NCBI GenBank assembly: GCA_048498515.1
Contig: JBEHXV010000020.1
Span: 1 to 64,000, forward strand
Reading direction: 5' to 3'
DNA from: UBA4416 sp048498515
Lineage (GTDB): Bacteria > Bacteroidota > Bacteroidia > B-17B0 > Aurantibacillaceae
DNA length: 64,000 nucleotides
Part shown: positions 27,493-36,689 of the stretch, piece by piece
Layout: the number at the start of each line of letters is the position of its first letter
How positions within the stretch are numbered: position 1 is the stretch's first letter
Position numbers and translations under genes: made by a program
Notes under the pieces: generated by a model
Databases searched by the model: none
Told to the model about the DNA's origin: nothing
The model's input: the letters and a program-made list of their open reading frames with translations, nothing else

Positions 27493-28410
27493 TTATCTTA
27501 ATATTCTTTTTATACAATTGATAAACCTCCTGGAAAAAGGCAGGGGTGGTGTTTTATAAATATCAGTAAAATAATCGGCTATTATTTTTTTTGCTTTGGT
27601 ATCTTCAATGACCTCTATTTTTTTAAGCGGTATTTCCTTTCCATAAAATACCACATCAAAGTTGGTACTTATAGCGCTGTGTATGCCCGACCCATCCACA
27701 CCAATATTTTGTATCAATGACTTTCCGGGATACAGGATATGCTTATTTTTTAAATAGGTAGAAGCATACCAGAGTATGGCCCACGAATTATTTTTTTTAT
27801 CGATCTGGTCCTGCAGCATTTCCATATAGGGATAGGAATTGTAAATGCTAAAGTCGTAACCGAGGTTTTTATCTTTTAATTCCTGTAGTAAGGCTTTTCC
27901 ATCCGAATCAAACAGGTCCCATCCCCTTTTCCATGTTGCCCAGCCCCAGCAATCGGCCCCTTTCAAAAAAAAGGTTTCGGGCAAGGGTTCTTTTACCGGG
28001 TAAATGTAACCCGAAATACAGGCCACATCAACATCATGCTCATACATGTTTAAACTATCGTTCATGAACTTCAGAAACCACACATCGGGTAAAAGGTCAT
28101 CTTCGAGCACAATTACTTTACCATATTTTTCTACAGTATGGGTTACCCCTTCTGTTACCGAGCGTGCCAAACCTTTATTTACGCCCGATTCAATAATTTC
28201 AACGTCCTTGCACCAGGCTTCTTCCCGAATCACTTCTCTGACCTTGGCGATCTTTTGCTTTTGCTCTTCACTGGCATCAGGTTTAGGCCCGTCGACATAA
28301 ATAATCAATTTTGACTGGTCGGCCAAATGGTTTTGTTTTAATGCCGACAAGGTTTTACGCGTATGCTCAGGCCTGTTGTATGCAAATATGATAATGGGCG
28401 AAAGTGACAT
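27493..28410 (-). CDS. Glycosyltransferase (GT-A, GnT-I-like)
   Basis: A 305-residue protein starting SPIIIFAYNRPEHTRKTLSAL, with LIIYVDGPKP, GVNKGLARSVTEGV, and a VIVLEDDLLPDVWFLKFMNDSL motif giving the E-D-D donor/metal site at about residue 100, plus a CWGWATWKRGWDLFD segment that follows in this family. The layout resembles N-acetylglucosaminyltransferase-I-like GT-A proteins in bacterial loci. Donor unknown. Confidence 0.85.
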   Translation of the reverse strand: MSLSPIIIFAYNRPEHTRKTLSALKQNHLADQSKLIIYVDGPKPDASEEQKQKIAKVREVIREEAWCKDVEIIESGVNKGLARSVTEGVTHTVEKYGKVIVLEDDLLPDVWFLKFMNDSLNMYEHDVDVACISGYIYPVKEPLPETFFLKGADCWGWATWKRGWDLFDSDGKALLQELKDKNLGYDFSIYNSYPYMEMLQDQIDKKNNSWAILWYASTYLKNKHILYPGKSLIQNIGVDGSGIHSAISTNFDVVFYGKEIPLKKIEVIEDTKAKKIIADYFTDIYKTPPLPFSRRFINCIKRILR

Positions 28411-28425
28411 CTTACAAAATCTGTC

Positions 28426-29148
28426 TTAAACGTTGCTAGTATTCTTAGGTTTAACCTGTGAGGGATTACCATAAGCTATATGATGGGCAGGTACATCTTT
28501 GGTTACAACGCAACAGGTCGATACGGTGGTATTATTCCCAATAGTACATCCTTTTAAAACAACCGCGCGTTTTCCGAGCCAGCAATCGCTTCCTATGGAA
28601 ACAGGTTTTGTGACCGGTTTTTCATACTCCATGCCTATATCCGGAAAATCCCTCACGGTCATTTCCCTTCGTTTTTCGGGCGGATAGGAAACATGTGTAT
28701 TGGTATCGTAGATCATGCATTCATAAGAGATCATGTTAAAATCGCCTATGGTGATGCTTTCATCACAACGCACCTCGGTTTGTTCGTTTAAGCAATTGTA
28801 ATTCCCTATGTTGCATTGTCCGCCATACCTGACACTAAAGTCTGCCCTGATGACATTATGGTTCCCAATGTTTAAAGAACCTTTGGAAATATGCAATACC
28901 GGTACCATGCTGTTGTTTGCCTGATGGAGCATGGAGCCATCGCCAATAATGAGTTCTCCCTCAATTACAGAGATGCGGTAATTGAGTATTTTAACCCCTT
29001 TGCCTAAAACCACTTTGGCTTTTGGCCCAACCCTGATATGTACATTTTCTAAAACACAATCGTCAGCCTTTTCAAAAATGCCATCAACATCAATGTTTGA
29101 GGGACCTGAAAATAACCGCCTGAGCCTGCTTTTTATAGTGTATAACAT
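28426..29148 (-). CDS. Left-handed beta-helix acyltransferase
   Basis: A 240-residue hexapeptide-repeat enzyme. Repeats of the [LIV]-G-x4 type appear as IRVGPKAKVVLGKGVKILN, LNIGNHNVIRADFSVRYGGQCNIGNYNCLNEQTEV and CTIGNNTTVSTCCVVTKDVPAHHIAYGNPSQVK, with a YDTNTHVSYPPEKRR loop carrying the His expected to act in catalysis. This is the maltose O-acetyltransferase/WbbJ-like group, which acetylates sugars. It could acetylate the amino-sugar made by the FdtB-like enzyme. Confidence 0.9.
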   Translation of the reverse strand: MLYTIKSRLRRLFSGPSNIDVDGIFEKADDCVLENVHIRVGPKAKVVLGKGVKILNYRISVIEGELIIGDGSMLHQANNSMVPVLHISKGSLNIGNHNVIRADFSVRYGGQCNIGNYNCLNEQTEVRCDESITIGDFNMISYECMIYDTNTHVSYPPEKRREMTVRDFPDIGMEYEKPVTKPVSIGSDCWLGKRAVVLKGCTIGNNTTVSTCCVVTKDVPAHHIAYGNPSQVKPKNTSNV

Positions 29149-29157
29149 ATACTAAAG

Positions 29158-30063
29158 TTAATATTCAAAAATCTTATATCCTAATCGCCTGAAAACCCTG
29201 AGTAAGGTATAATTCCTCATCAAAAACAGATCGAGAGCTACCTTTCTTTTTAATTGATTTAAGTTATACCCAGTATAATACCTGTAAATGTATTTTTTAG
29301 CCGGTCCCTGGAAATGGAGGTTGTTGAATTTTATATTTTCATGGGTTGCCAAAAACTTCCCATAAGGAAAATTGTTATTCATGATGATCTTTTTTCCAAT
29401 GCCTCCCATCTCAAAACCATCCGAACAGTTAAAGTTGTCATCAAACACCTCACCATGTTCAATATTACTTAAATCCTTTGCAGCATTCGGGTAATCAACC
29501 TGGTATTCAAGGAATGCTGTCATATCGCAAACACCACCGTTAAGTTTTTTTTCGAGATGCGTTTTATGTTTTTCCTCAAAACGGCACTTATATGCCGGAT
29601 CATTGTACATCTTTATCATAAAATCACAAAAATCATCCAGGTAATGCAACGCCGAAAAATAACAGCACTGAGGTCCTTGCCTGTTGGTAATGGTGAATCT
29701 GTATTGATTGTATTTATTAAAAGTAGCTTCTATATCACAGTAAAGCATCACATCCGAATCGAGGTACAGAAAATTTTTGAGCTGTTGTTGCGCGCAAAAT
29801 TCTTTTAAGATAAACCACCTTTGAAAACAAAACAATTCGCCCTGGTAAGGGTTGGTTGACATGTGCTTATAAACGCTTTTAAACTTATCTGCCTCGGTTG
29901 TTAATGCCTTAATATCAATGTATTTCACAAAATCATATTTGTGGCTAAGGCAATCTGTTATCAGGTAGATTTGATTGCGGGGATTTGATACATGTGCCTG
30001 GTTGAGGGAAAAATCTAAATAATAAGGATCGCCGGTATGTATAAAAATAACAGGAATATTCAT
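29158..30063 (-). CDS. Glycosyltransferase-like protein, DxD type
   Basis: A 301-residue protein with PVIFIHTGDPYYLDFSLNQA at the start, YLITDCLSH, a FLYLDSDVMLYCDIEATF motif supplying D-S-D at about residue 102, and LNGGVCDMTAFLEY. These features suit a GT-A-fold transferase. The rest, including a basic C-terminal tail, has no motif I recognise. Its start abuts the stop of the Wzt gene (30063/30064). Confidence 0.65.
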   Translation of the reverse strand: MNIPVIFIHTGDPYYLDFSLNQAHVSNPRNQIYLITDCLSHKYDFVKYIDIKALTTEADKFKSVYKHMSTNPYQGELFCFQRWFILKEFCAQQQLKNFLYLDSDVMLYCDIEATFNKYNQYRFTITNRQGPQCCYFSALHYLDDFCDFMIKMYNDPAYKCRFEEKHKTHLEKKLNGGVCDMTAFLEYQVDYPNAAKDLSNIEHGEVFDDNFNCSDGFEMGGIGKKIIMNNNFPYGKFLATHENIKFNNLHFQGPAKKYIYRYYTGYNLNQLKRKVALDLFLMRNYTLLRVFRRLGYKIFEY

Positions 30064-31317
30064 TTACATACTAAAACTATGATTGATATAAAAATTCCCC
30101 TGGCTTTCTTCAGGAAGTTTTCCTGTTTTAAAAAAATCGCCTGCTTCAACCGGAAGTACTGTAGCTTCCTGGATCCAATCGGCCACTTCGCCATTTACAG
30201 AAGCAAAAATGGCAATGGTATAGGTCCCGCCTTTTAAGGGCACAACCGGAATATGAATATTCACCACAAAGGTGCCGGCATTAAATTTTTCAAATACCTG
30301 GTTGGTGTTATTATTGTTCAATTGCGTAATTCGCTGGCCATTCTCATCATCAATACCAACTGAAACGTTGAGATAAGACAGGTCGAACTTGGGATCGGCC
30401 AGCATTGTAAACACAATATTTAACGCGGAGCCACATTGCGCATTATTAATCACATTACCTACAGCATCTTTATAAACAATGGATTGAAAACGCACAGCGC
30501 CGTTCCCCATCCTGTCGGTCCTGTCGGCCAGCACAATAGTGCTCGATGCCTGTGAGGACATGAGGTATTTGGGAATGACCAGCTCAGTGGCATTATAATC
30601 GATCAATTGCCCGTTTTTCATATATATGCACTTATCGCAGATGTTTTGTATGGCTGCCATGTTATGGCTCACAAATAAAATGGTGCGTCCTTCATTGGTA
30701 CTCACATCCTTCATTTTACCAATGCATTTTTTTTGAAACGCGATATCGCCCACAGCCAATACCTCATCCACAATCAAGATCTCCGGTTCCAGGTGCGCCG
30801 CTACCGCAAAGGCAAGGCGGACGTACATACCGCTGCTATAACGCTTAACAGGTGTATCCAAAAAACGCTCTACTTCGGCAAAGGCTACAATTTCATCAAA
30901 CTTCCGGTTAATCTCCTGCTTGGTCATGCCAAGTATGGAGCCATTGAGGTAAATGTTTTCCCGACCCGAAAGATCACCATGGAAACCGGTACCAACTTCC
31001 AGTAAAGAGGCAACTCTCCCTGTAACCTCTATACGTCCTGTGGTTGGTGGTGTTATGCGCGATAATATTTTCAGCAGGGTCGATTTTCCTGCACCGTTTC
31101 TCCCAATAATACCTACCCTATCGCCTGCCTGAATTTCAAAAGATACATCCTTTAAGGCCCAAAATTCCTCCGTTTCTTTTTTCCTGGCAATGTTCTTTAC
31201 ATTTTTTAGTCCGCTCAAAAAACTTCCGTAAAGCGTATCGCTCTTTTCCACGGCATTTTTATTAAGCATATACTGTTTGCTTAAGCCTTCAACTTTTATG
31301 ATGGAATTGCCACTCAC
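30064..31317 (-). CDS. wzt: ABC exporter ATP-binding subunit for polysaccharide (Wzt), with C-terminal glycan-binding domain
   Basis: A 417-residue protein with a GTG start that overlaps the Wzm stop (TAGTG). It has a Walker A GRNGAGKST at about residue 78, the signature YSSGMYVRLAFAVA, Walker B EILIVDEVLAVGD and an H-loop FVSHNM. The last 160 residues form a beta-rich domain (LSYLNVSVGIDDENGQRITQ) like the WztC domain that recognises the chain end in O-antigen ABC transporters. Together with Wzm it should export the finished lipid-linked chain across the inner membrane. Confidence 0.95.
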   Translation of the reverse strand: MSGNSIIKVEGLSKQYMLNKNAVEKSDTLYGSFLSGLKNVKNIARKKETEEFWALKDVSFEIQAGDRVGIIGRNGAGKSTLLKILSRITPPTTGRIEVTGRVASLLEVGTGFHGDLSGRENIYLNGSILGMTKQEINRKFDEIVAFAEVERFLDTPVKRYSSGMYVRLAFAVAAHLEPEILIVDEVLAVGDIAFQKKCIGKMKDVSTNEGRTILFVSHNMAAIQNICDKCIYMKNGQLIDYNATELVIPKYLMSSQASSTIVLADRTDRMGNGAVRFQSIVYKDAVGNVINNAQCGSALNIVFTMLADPKFDLSYLNVSVGIDDENGQRITQLNNNNTNQVFEKFNAGTFVVNIHIPVVPLKGGTYTIAIFASVNGEVADWIQEATVLPVEAGDFFKTGKLPEESQGNFYINHSFSM

Positions 31318-32150
31318 TAGATATAATCAACAAAATTACGTTCGAACTTATAAAAATACCTGAAACCAATGAACAGGAATAAAAATGATACCGCTACCGA
31401 CAGGATAAAATAATTCATATCGTAAATAGCATCTCCGCCAAACAGGCAATACTTAAACCCATCAATAGCGCCTACCATTGGGTTAAGGCAATAAAGGCAT
31501 TTCATCCATTCGTAAGGCAATTTATTAAGGTATTTTTCTGTAGAAACAATAACGGGAGTTACATACATGCCAAACTGCAGGATAACCGGTACAATAAATT
31601 TAACGTCACGGTATTTAACATTAATGGTGGCAAAATACAGGCCTATTCCAAAACCATTGATAAGCGTTAGTATAACAAACAAAGGGGCTAAGATAATTTG
31701 CCAATGAATTGTTTTTCCGGCAAGGATAAATAATACAATAAGAATGACGAGCGAGATCAAAAAATCGATTAGGCAAACCAATAACGTACTGATGGGAATA
31801 ATGATCTTTGGAAAATAAACCTTGGAAAACAAATTGGAATTACCGACAATTGAGTTACTCACATCATTGAACACATTTGAGAACAATTGCCATAAAACCA
31901 TGGCGGCCGCAACATATACAAAACTATCAAGCGTGCCACCTCCGGTTATCTTGCTCGAAATATAGCCAAATACGAGTATACTCATGAGAGGCTTAATGAG
32001 CGCCCACATAATACCGGCAAATGCCTGCTTGTACCTAACCAGGAAATCCCGTTTTGCAAGGTTATTCAGCAGGCTTTTATACCTTAAGATATCCCTGAGC
32101 GAAAAAAAGGAACTTAAATTAGAGTCGATGACTATTTTCTCTTTATTCAA
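31317..32150 (-). CDS. wzm: ABC exporter permease for polysaccharide (Wzm)
   Basis: An ABC-2 permease with LRDILRYKSLLNNLAKRDFLVRYKQAFAGIMWALIKPLMSI, the family N-terminal amphipathic region, and six membrane helices. The frame remains open upstream to 32345, with an ATG at 32324, but those starts overlap the plus-strand gene at 32296. A TTG at 32150 gives the standard MNKEKIVIDS start and a normal length of 277 residues, and a TATCTTTG promoter box lies just 7 bases upstream of it. I therefore choose 32150. This is the first gene of the locus in its transcription direction. Confidence 0.9.
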   Translation of the reverse strand: MNKEKIVIDSNLSSFFSLRDILRYKSLLNNLAKRDFLVRYKQAFAGIMWALIKPLMSILVFGYISSKITGGGTLDSFVYVAAAMVLWQLFSNVFNDVSNSIVGNSNLFSKVYFPKIIIPISTLLVCLIDFLISLVILIVLFILAGKTIHWQIILAPLFVILTLINGFGIGLYFATINVKYRDVKFIVPVILQFGMYVTPVIVSTEKYLNKLPYEWMKCLYCLNPMVGAIDGFKYCLFGGDAIYDMNYFILSVAVSFLFLFIGFRYFYKFERNFVDYI

Positions 32151-32157
32151 TGGATCA

Positions 32158-32165
32158 CAAAGATA
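32158..32165 (-). promoter_or_regulatory. -7 promoter box (TATCTTTG) at the head of the polysaccharide operon
   Basis: An exact TAnnTTTG match on the minus strand, 7 bases upstream of the TTG start of wzm. A TTG lies about 23 bases further upstream, at the edge of the accepted -33 spacing. If active it would drive the long minus-strand operon. Confidence 0.45.
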
Positions 32166-32295
32166 TAAAATCCCGCGGGATAGCTTATCAATCCAACTGA
32201 AAGATATTGACTTTATACCCTTAATAATTACCTGGTTTTTAAATAATTTAAGTATTTTAGTTCTACTGTAATTTATTAACCCTAAAACCTTTATT

Positions 32296-32733
32296 ATGGA
32301 TTTAAAAGTAGCCCTTAATAACATCTGTGAACGATGGAAATACAAGATGGATGAAGTATCGCCAGGCGTTTTCAGGATCGATGTTTCTGTACCTTATAAA
32401 GATAATACAGTAAGGTACCAGTATGTATATGCCTGGATCATTAAAGAACGCTATTATGGGAAAGATGTCGTGTATATGAACAGCCGCTGCGGTGAGTTTA
32501 ACCTGCATTTAAACCTATACCAAATCCTGAAAGAAAGCGGTTATGGTAATTATTGTTCAGTAACCGTAACCACCGATAAACGTCCGGATGGTTCGCCATG
32601 CGAAACAGTGGTGGTACAGGCTGTGCAACCCATTGAATTTACCAGCGAAACTATTTTGAACCAGGTAATTTATGATGTAGCTGTAAATGCCGATTTTATT
32701 GAAAAAACCTATTTTGGCGGCGACAACAACTAA
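32296..32733 (+). CDS. Conserved hypothetical protein
   Basis: A 145-residue soluble, acidic protein (MDLKVALNNICERW...) with no signal peptide. It has alternating beta-strands (YQYVYAWIIKERYYG, CSVTVTTDKRPDGSPCETVVVQAV) and two Cys. Its shape could suit a YbjN or type III chaperone-like fold, but I see no decisive motif and do not assign one. A strong terminator follows it. It is divergent from the Wzm gene. Confidence 0.6.
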   Translation: MDLKVALNNICERWKYKMDEVSPGVFRIDVSVPYKDNTVRYQYVYAWIIKERYYGKDVVYMNSRCGEFNLHLNLYQILKESGYGNYCSVTVTTDKRPDGSPCETVVVQAVQPIEFTSETILNQVIYDVAVNADFIEKTYFGGDNN

Positions 32734-32805
32734 AGCTCAGCTTTCAACCAAAGATCACAAATCATTGCTTTTCAGTAAATTATCGTCCAAAAACACCTAG
32801 TATAC

Positions 32806-32842
32806 AAAAAAGGACAAAGCCTCCCAGGCTTGTCCTTTTTTT
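32806..32842. terminator. Bidirectional rho-independent terminator
   Basis: Stem GGACAA(A)GCCT / AGGCTTGTCC with a CCC loop, flanked by A6 on one side and T7 on the other. It can end transcription of the plus-strand hypothetical gene and of the OmpA-family gene on the minus strand. There is one bulged A. Confidence 0.9.
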
Positions 32843-32874
32843 AATTTTATTACATACAGATCTTAACATACGTA

Positions 32875-33729
32875 CTAATGTTTATCGACAATTAATTTCA
32901 TTAATTCATCCAGTTTTGGAGAAAGAACCACTTCTGTTCTCCTGTTTTTGGCTTTTCCTTCGGTAGTACTGTTATCTGCTACAGGAAAGTATTCGCCCTT
33001 GCCGGAAGCCGTTAACCGACGGGCATCCATGCCGTATTCAACCGATAAAAGTCTCACAACATTAGTAGCCCTGGCCGCGCTTAAATCCCAGTTATCCTTA
33101 TACAAGGCTGTTTTAATAGGTACATTATCAGTATGGCCTTCAATGGCAATGCTTACATCGGTGTTTTTATTCAACACCTCGGCCAGTTTTTTCAACGCTT
33201 CTTTCCCTTTAACCTCTACATTGGCATCCCCCGATTTAAATAATAGCTTGTCTGACATGGAAACGTAGACTTTTCCATTCTTCATTTCCACGGTCAATTC
33301 ATCGGGGCTAAAGCCCAATAGAGCGTTTTTTACAGAAGTGTTCAATAAATTAAGCACAGAATCCTGTCTTCTTAAAATGGACTCCAGTTCCCTTAACCTG
33401 GCTTCTCTTTGCTGTAATTTGGCCTGGTTACTTCCCAAATCGGCACTTAATTTATTAAGTTGCGAGCCGGCATTTTGTTGCAGGTTATTATACTCTGTCA
33501 TCAGGTCATCATAGCTTTTTGTTAATCCGGTTATCTTATCGGCCTGCGTCTTGGTTAAATTACAAAGCGAATCACGCTCATGCAGGGCTTTTGTATATCG
33601 TTTTGAACTATAGCTTTTTTTAGCACCAGGTTCGCCGCAGTTTTTATGGGCGGCACATGAACTGATGAAAACCATAACTGCGCCGGCTATAAAAGCAAGC
33701 TTTAAAATATGTTTGAAGAAGTATAACAT
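32875..33729 (-). CDS. OmpA-family peptidoglycan-binding lipoprotein
   Basis: The frame extends to 33765 but the ATG at 33729 gives the correct signal (MLYFFKHILKLAFIAGAVMVFISSCAAH) with a lipobox SSC. Residues about 50-115 are a coiled coil (DSLCNLTKTQADK, LNKLSADLGSNQAKLQQREARLREL). The C-terminal OmpA domain has SIAIEGHTDNVPIKT, WDLSAARATNVVRLL and TASGKGEYFPVADN..TEGKAKNRRTEVVLSP, the standard peptidoglycan-binding motifs. It should tether the outer membrane to the wall. Confidence 0.95.
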   Translation of the reverse strand: MLYFFKHILKLAFIAGAVMVFISSCAAHKNCGEPGAKKSYSSKRYTKALHERDSLCNLTKTQADKITGLTKSYDDLMTEYNNLQQNAGSQLNKLSADLGSNQAKLQQREARLRELESILRRQDSVLNLLNTSVKNALLGFSPDELTVEMKNGKVYVSMSDKLLFKSGDANVEVKGKEALKKLAEVLNKNTDVSIAIEGHTDNVPIKTALYKDNWDLSAARATNVVRLLSVEYGMDARRLTASGKGEYFPVADNSTTEGKAKNRRTEVVLSPKLDELMKLIVDKH

Positions 33730-34001
33730 GATGATAGGATTTAATATTTGCCAAAATGCTAGCAAACTATATGCAACCTGGAACGGGACAACGATCCGTT
33801 AGTTAACAAACCCAACTATATGGCAGGCGTCGCAAAGCTGGCCGAATAATCAGCGGCTTGAACTTAAATGAATAAAATCCCGATCTGAGGAAACAAGTCC
33901 ACATAATTTGCTTTTAGGTTTATGCTTATGTTAATCACGCGCTTTAAAGAAAGCCTTGGTACGTTATTTTAAGACATTGGTTATAATCAACATGTACCTT
34001 T

Positions 34002-34607
34002 ATGAAAATACTTACTCTAACAGCAGCATTACTTATAACCGTAATTGCTAATGCTCAAACCAACAACGATAAAATTCCTGCCGAACCTATCAAGCAATCC
34101 ATTTTTTCCATTGGCTTAAAAGGCAGTTTTGGTCACTCCTACATCATGCCTTATAAAGATTACACCTTTAATTCATCATGGAATGCCGGTATAGCAGCTA
34201 CCTATGCGCCATGGGCTCATTGGGGCCTTGGCCTTGACGCCATTTATTCATCTGAAGGGGCTTCGTTTAATTACATGGATGATGTTTTAACCACAAAACT
34301 GGACTATGTGCGTGTACCGGTAAAAGCCATTTACTTTTTCAGGACCTATGAAAAGGATTTTAGGCCAAAAGTTACCCTTGGGCCAAGTGTTGGTTTTTTA
34401 GTTAACCAAACTAACACTGCCAATGCCAATTTTATTGACCTGGGAGCAAATGTTACCGCAGGCTTTAATTACCGTTTACTGCGAGCGGTTTGGCTAAACG
34501 CTGACCTCTCCTACTACCAGGGATTTTTAGATGCCTATTCCGGCAATAATGAAACCGATTTGAATGGGAATGTACGTCTTGACCTTGGAATTTGTGTAGG
34601 TTTTTAA
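34002..34607 (+). CDS. Outer-membrane beta-barrel protein (PorT-family-like)
   Basis: A 201-residue protein with a signal peptide (MKILTLTAALLITVIANAQ) and the alternating hydrophobic pattern of an 8-strand barrel: IFSIGLKGSFGHSYI, WNAGIAATYAPWAHWGLGLDAIYSSEG, DYVRVPVKAIYFF, PKVTLGPSVGFLVNQ, NVTAGFNYRLLRAVWLNADLSYYQGF and a C-terminal F. It matches the outer membrane beta-barrel domain group common in Bacteroidota. A terminator follows at 34626. A 272-bp spacer upstream shows no other feature. Confidence 0.85.
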   Translation: MKILTLTAALLITVIANAQTNNDKIPAEPIKQSIFSIGLKGSFGHSYIMPYKDYTFNSSWNAGIAATYAPWAHWGLGLDAIYSSEGASFNYMDDVLTTKLDYVRVPVKAIYFFRTYEKDFRPKVTLGPSVGFLVNQTNTANANFIDLGANVTAGFNYRLLRAVWLNADLSYYQGFLDAYSGNNETDLNGNVRLDLGICVGF

Positions 34608-34625
34608 TAGTAAAAGTCATTGTTT

Positions 34626-34653
34626 AAAAAGGCGGGCTTCCCGCCTTTGTTTT
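34626..34653 (+). terminator. Rho-independent terminator
   Basis: Stem GGCGGG / CCCGCC with a CTT loop, preceded by A5 and followed by TTTGTTTT. It lies 19 bases past the beta-barrel gene's stop. Confidence 0.85.
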
Positions 34654-34694
34654 ATATAGCAGGCTTTGCGTATCTTTAAGCCAAAACAGTTACA

Positions 34695-35165
34695 ATGAAC
34701 GCTAACGAACAATTAATCACAGGCTTTTATACCTGCTTTCAAAATAAAGACTACAAAGGCATGCAGGATTGTTATGCTGATAATGCCACATTTAATGATG
34801 CTGTATTTTCAAACCTTAACGCCAAACAGGTAAAGGTCATGTGGGAAATGCTATTGAAAACTGGGAAAGACCTGCGTTTAGAATTTAAAAACATAAAGGC
34901 TGACGATAAAACAGGAAGCGCTGAGTGGATAGCCTATTATACATTTTCAAGAACCGGCAACAAAGTCGTAAACCGCATTAAAGCCGGTTTTGTTTTTGAG
35001 AATGGGAAGATTGTAAAACATACCGATGACTTTGATTTTTATACCTGGGCCAAACAATCGTTAGGAACAACAGGACTTTTATTAGGCTGGACACCCTTTC
35101 TGAAAAATAAAATAAGGTCCACTGCCATGCAAAATCTGAATGATTTTATGAGATCAAACCCATAG
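34695..35165 (+). CDS. NTF2-like/SnoaL-fold protein
   Basis: A 156-residue protein with the SnoaL/NTF2 pattern: LITGFYTCFQNKDYKGMQDCYADNATFNDA at the N-terminus and GKIVKHTDDFDFYTWAKQSLG later. Such proteins are small cone-shaped barrels, some catalytic and some not. No catalytic residues can be assigned. TATCTTTA about 25 bases upstream of the ATG may be its -7 box. A strong terminator follows. Confidence 0.85.
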   Translation: MNANEQLITGFYTCFQNKDYKGMQDCYADNATFNDAVFSNLNAKQVKVMWEMLLKTGKDLRLEFKNIKADDKTGSAEWIAYYTFSRTGNKVVNRIKAGFVFENGKIVKHTDDFDFYTWAKQSLGTTGLLLGWTPFLKNKIRSTAMQNLNDFMRSNP

Positions 35166-35173
35166 CCTGCCGT

Positions 35174-35215
35174 AAAAAAAAGCCTCGTCACGGTTAACTG
35201 TGACGAGGCTTTTTT
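35174..35215 (+). terminator. Rho-independent terminator
   Basis: A perfect 11-bp stem (AGCCTCGTCAC / GTGACGAGGCT) with an 8-base loop, flanked by A8 and T6. It could act on both strands, ending the NTF2-like gene and the metalloprotease gene. Confidence 0.92.
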
Positions 35216-35235
35216 AGTGACTATTATATATCAAT

Positions 35236-36597
35236 TTATTGCAATACAATACGTTTTACTTTTGAGCCTGCTTTTGATTTAAGGGTCACAAAATAAACAC
35301 CGTTGTTTTTATCAGACAGGTCGATCTTTATTTTTCCACCGTTTGACTGAACCTGTTTCACTTCCTTTACGGTTTGTCCAAGCGTATTAACTACTGAGAT
35401 GGTAAAATCCTGTGCATCCAGGGTTGTTACATCCACAAACAGCTCACCGTTTGTAGGATTAGGATACACGCTCATTTCCACATTGGATACTGTTTCCTCA
35501 ATACCGGTTACAGAGCATACCGTGCTTGTTGCTAATGATAAACGCCTTACGCAATTAGCCATTACCGCCTGCATACGTGCTTTTTGACCGGCAGTAAACA
35601 TTGCCATGCATTTGTCGTCGCTATAATCCATGTAGTTCTGGTAATTAACTCCCGGAGAAGTGGCAGTACACTGATCCGTAACAACAGCCCCCGCTGTAGT
35701 TGGACAGGTATAATTCTCTGTTTTTTGGTTTGGCGTATCCGCCACATAATCGCTACCGGAGCAATTGCTGTCATCGCCCCATATGTGCCATAAACCTAAC
35801 CAGTGGCCCGATTCGTGCGTCAGAGTCCTGCCTTTGTTGTAAGGAGCTGATGAAGCATTTAAAGCTGTTCCCGTATTACCAATGTAATGATAATCAATCA
35901 CAACCCCATCGGTATTGGCAGCACCACCCTGGCCAACCATATCGGTAATTGGTGTTGTACCTGAAGGGATAGTTGGAAACTGTGCATAACCTAATGTTCC
36001 AAGGTCGGAACCACCAAACTCAAGCACCCAAACATTAAAGTATTTGGTAGGATCCCATGAAGAACCAGGTTTTACAGTTGATTCGATATAAGCGGTAGCA
36101 TAAGGCAGAGAGTTCCAGCCTTTGGCCACTGTACTGATACGGTCAATTCCCGGTTCGGCCATCACGGCACCTGTAGGGTCTACTTTAGCCGCGCAAAAAT
36201 TAATTTCCACATCAGCTGCTATCGACGAAAGGCCGGCTTGAGTGACATAAGTACTAAAGTTGCTGTTGGTTTTCCGGTAATCCTCATTTAATATGGCGAT
36301 CTGGGAATTGATCTGGGCGGCATTTAAATTACGCCCAGTGGTTGCACTGGTAGAATTTACCGCTACACCCGAGTGAATGATATGAAATACGATAGGAATG
36401 GTATAGATCGTAGAGGTTGTTCTGGCATTGGCAAATTGCTGGTGCTTCAGCATCATTTGCTGGAAATATTCTTCATAAGAAGGATTTACCTTTGGCGAAG
36501 CGCATTTACGCACAGGTTGTTGTACTTGATTGTTTTGAGCCACTGAGCTGCAAAAAAACAAAGCCGATAGAGATAAAGTAGTAAAGATTTTTTTCAT
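35236..36597 (-). CDS. Pappalysin-type (M43) metalloprotease with T9SS type A sorting domain
   Basis: The frame opens at 36645 but the ATG at 36597 gives a proper signal peptide (MKKIFTTLSLSALFFCSSVAQ). The zinc site is HESGHWLGLWHIWG (HExxHxxGxxH) near residue 260 and the Met-turn is NYMDYS. The last 75 residues (VYPNPTNGELFVDV...GVYFVTLKSK...RIVLQ) are a type A C-terminal sorting domain. The protein should be secreted through the type IX system and anchored or released at the surface, where it acts as a metzincin like ulilysin or mirolysin. A terminator serves it on the minus strand. Confidence 0.95.
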   Translation of the reverse strand: MKKIFTTLSLSALFFCSSVAQNNQVQQPVRKCASPKVNPSYEEYFQQMMLKHQQFANARTTSTIYTIPIVFHIIHSGVAVNSTSATTGRNLNAAQINSQIAILNEDYRKTNSNFSTYVTQAGLSSIAADVEINFCAAKVDPTGAVMAEPGIDRISTVAKGWNSLPYATAYIESTVKPGSSWDPTKYFNVWVLEFGGSDLGTLGYAQFPTIPSGTTPITDMVGQGGAANTDGVVIDYHYIGNTGTALNASSAPYNKGRTLTHESGHWLGLWHIWGDDSNCSGSDYVADTPNQKTENYTCPTTAGAVVTDQCTATSPGVNYQNYMDYSDDKCMAMFTAGQKARMQAVMANCVRRLSLATSTVCSVTGIEETVSNVEMSVYPNPTNGELFVDVTTLDAQDFTISVVNTLGQTVKEVKQVQSNGGKIKIDLSDKNNGVYFVTLKSKAGSKVKRIVLQ

Positions 36598-36689
36598 GGG
36601 AGCAAATTTATACACATAGTTACAAATTAATTTCCAAAAAATCAATGTTCATTGCGACTTTTGAGGTAAATTAGACCTTTTTATAGATC

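Noticed and set aside
32151..32345. Upstream starts (ATG 32324, TTG 32345) for Wzm
   Set aside because: They overlap the divergent plus-strand gene at 32296 and add an N-terminus not seen in Wzm; the TTG at 32150 fits length and promoter.
33730..34001. Gene or RNA in the 272-bp spacer
   Set aside because: No coding frame, no tRNA fold, and only a weak AACGG/CCGTT hairpin near 33780 was found.
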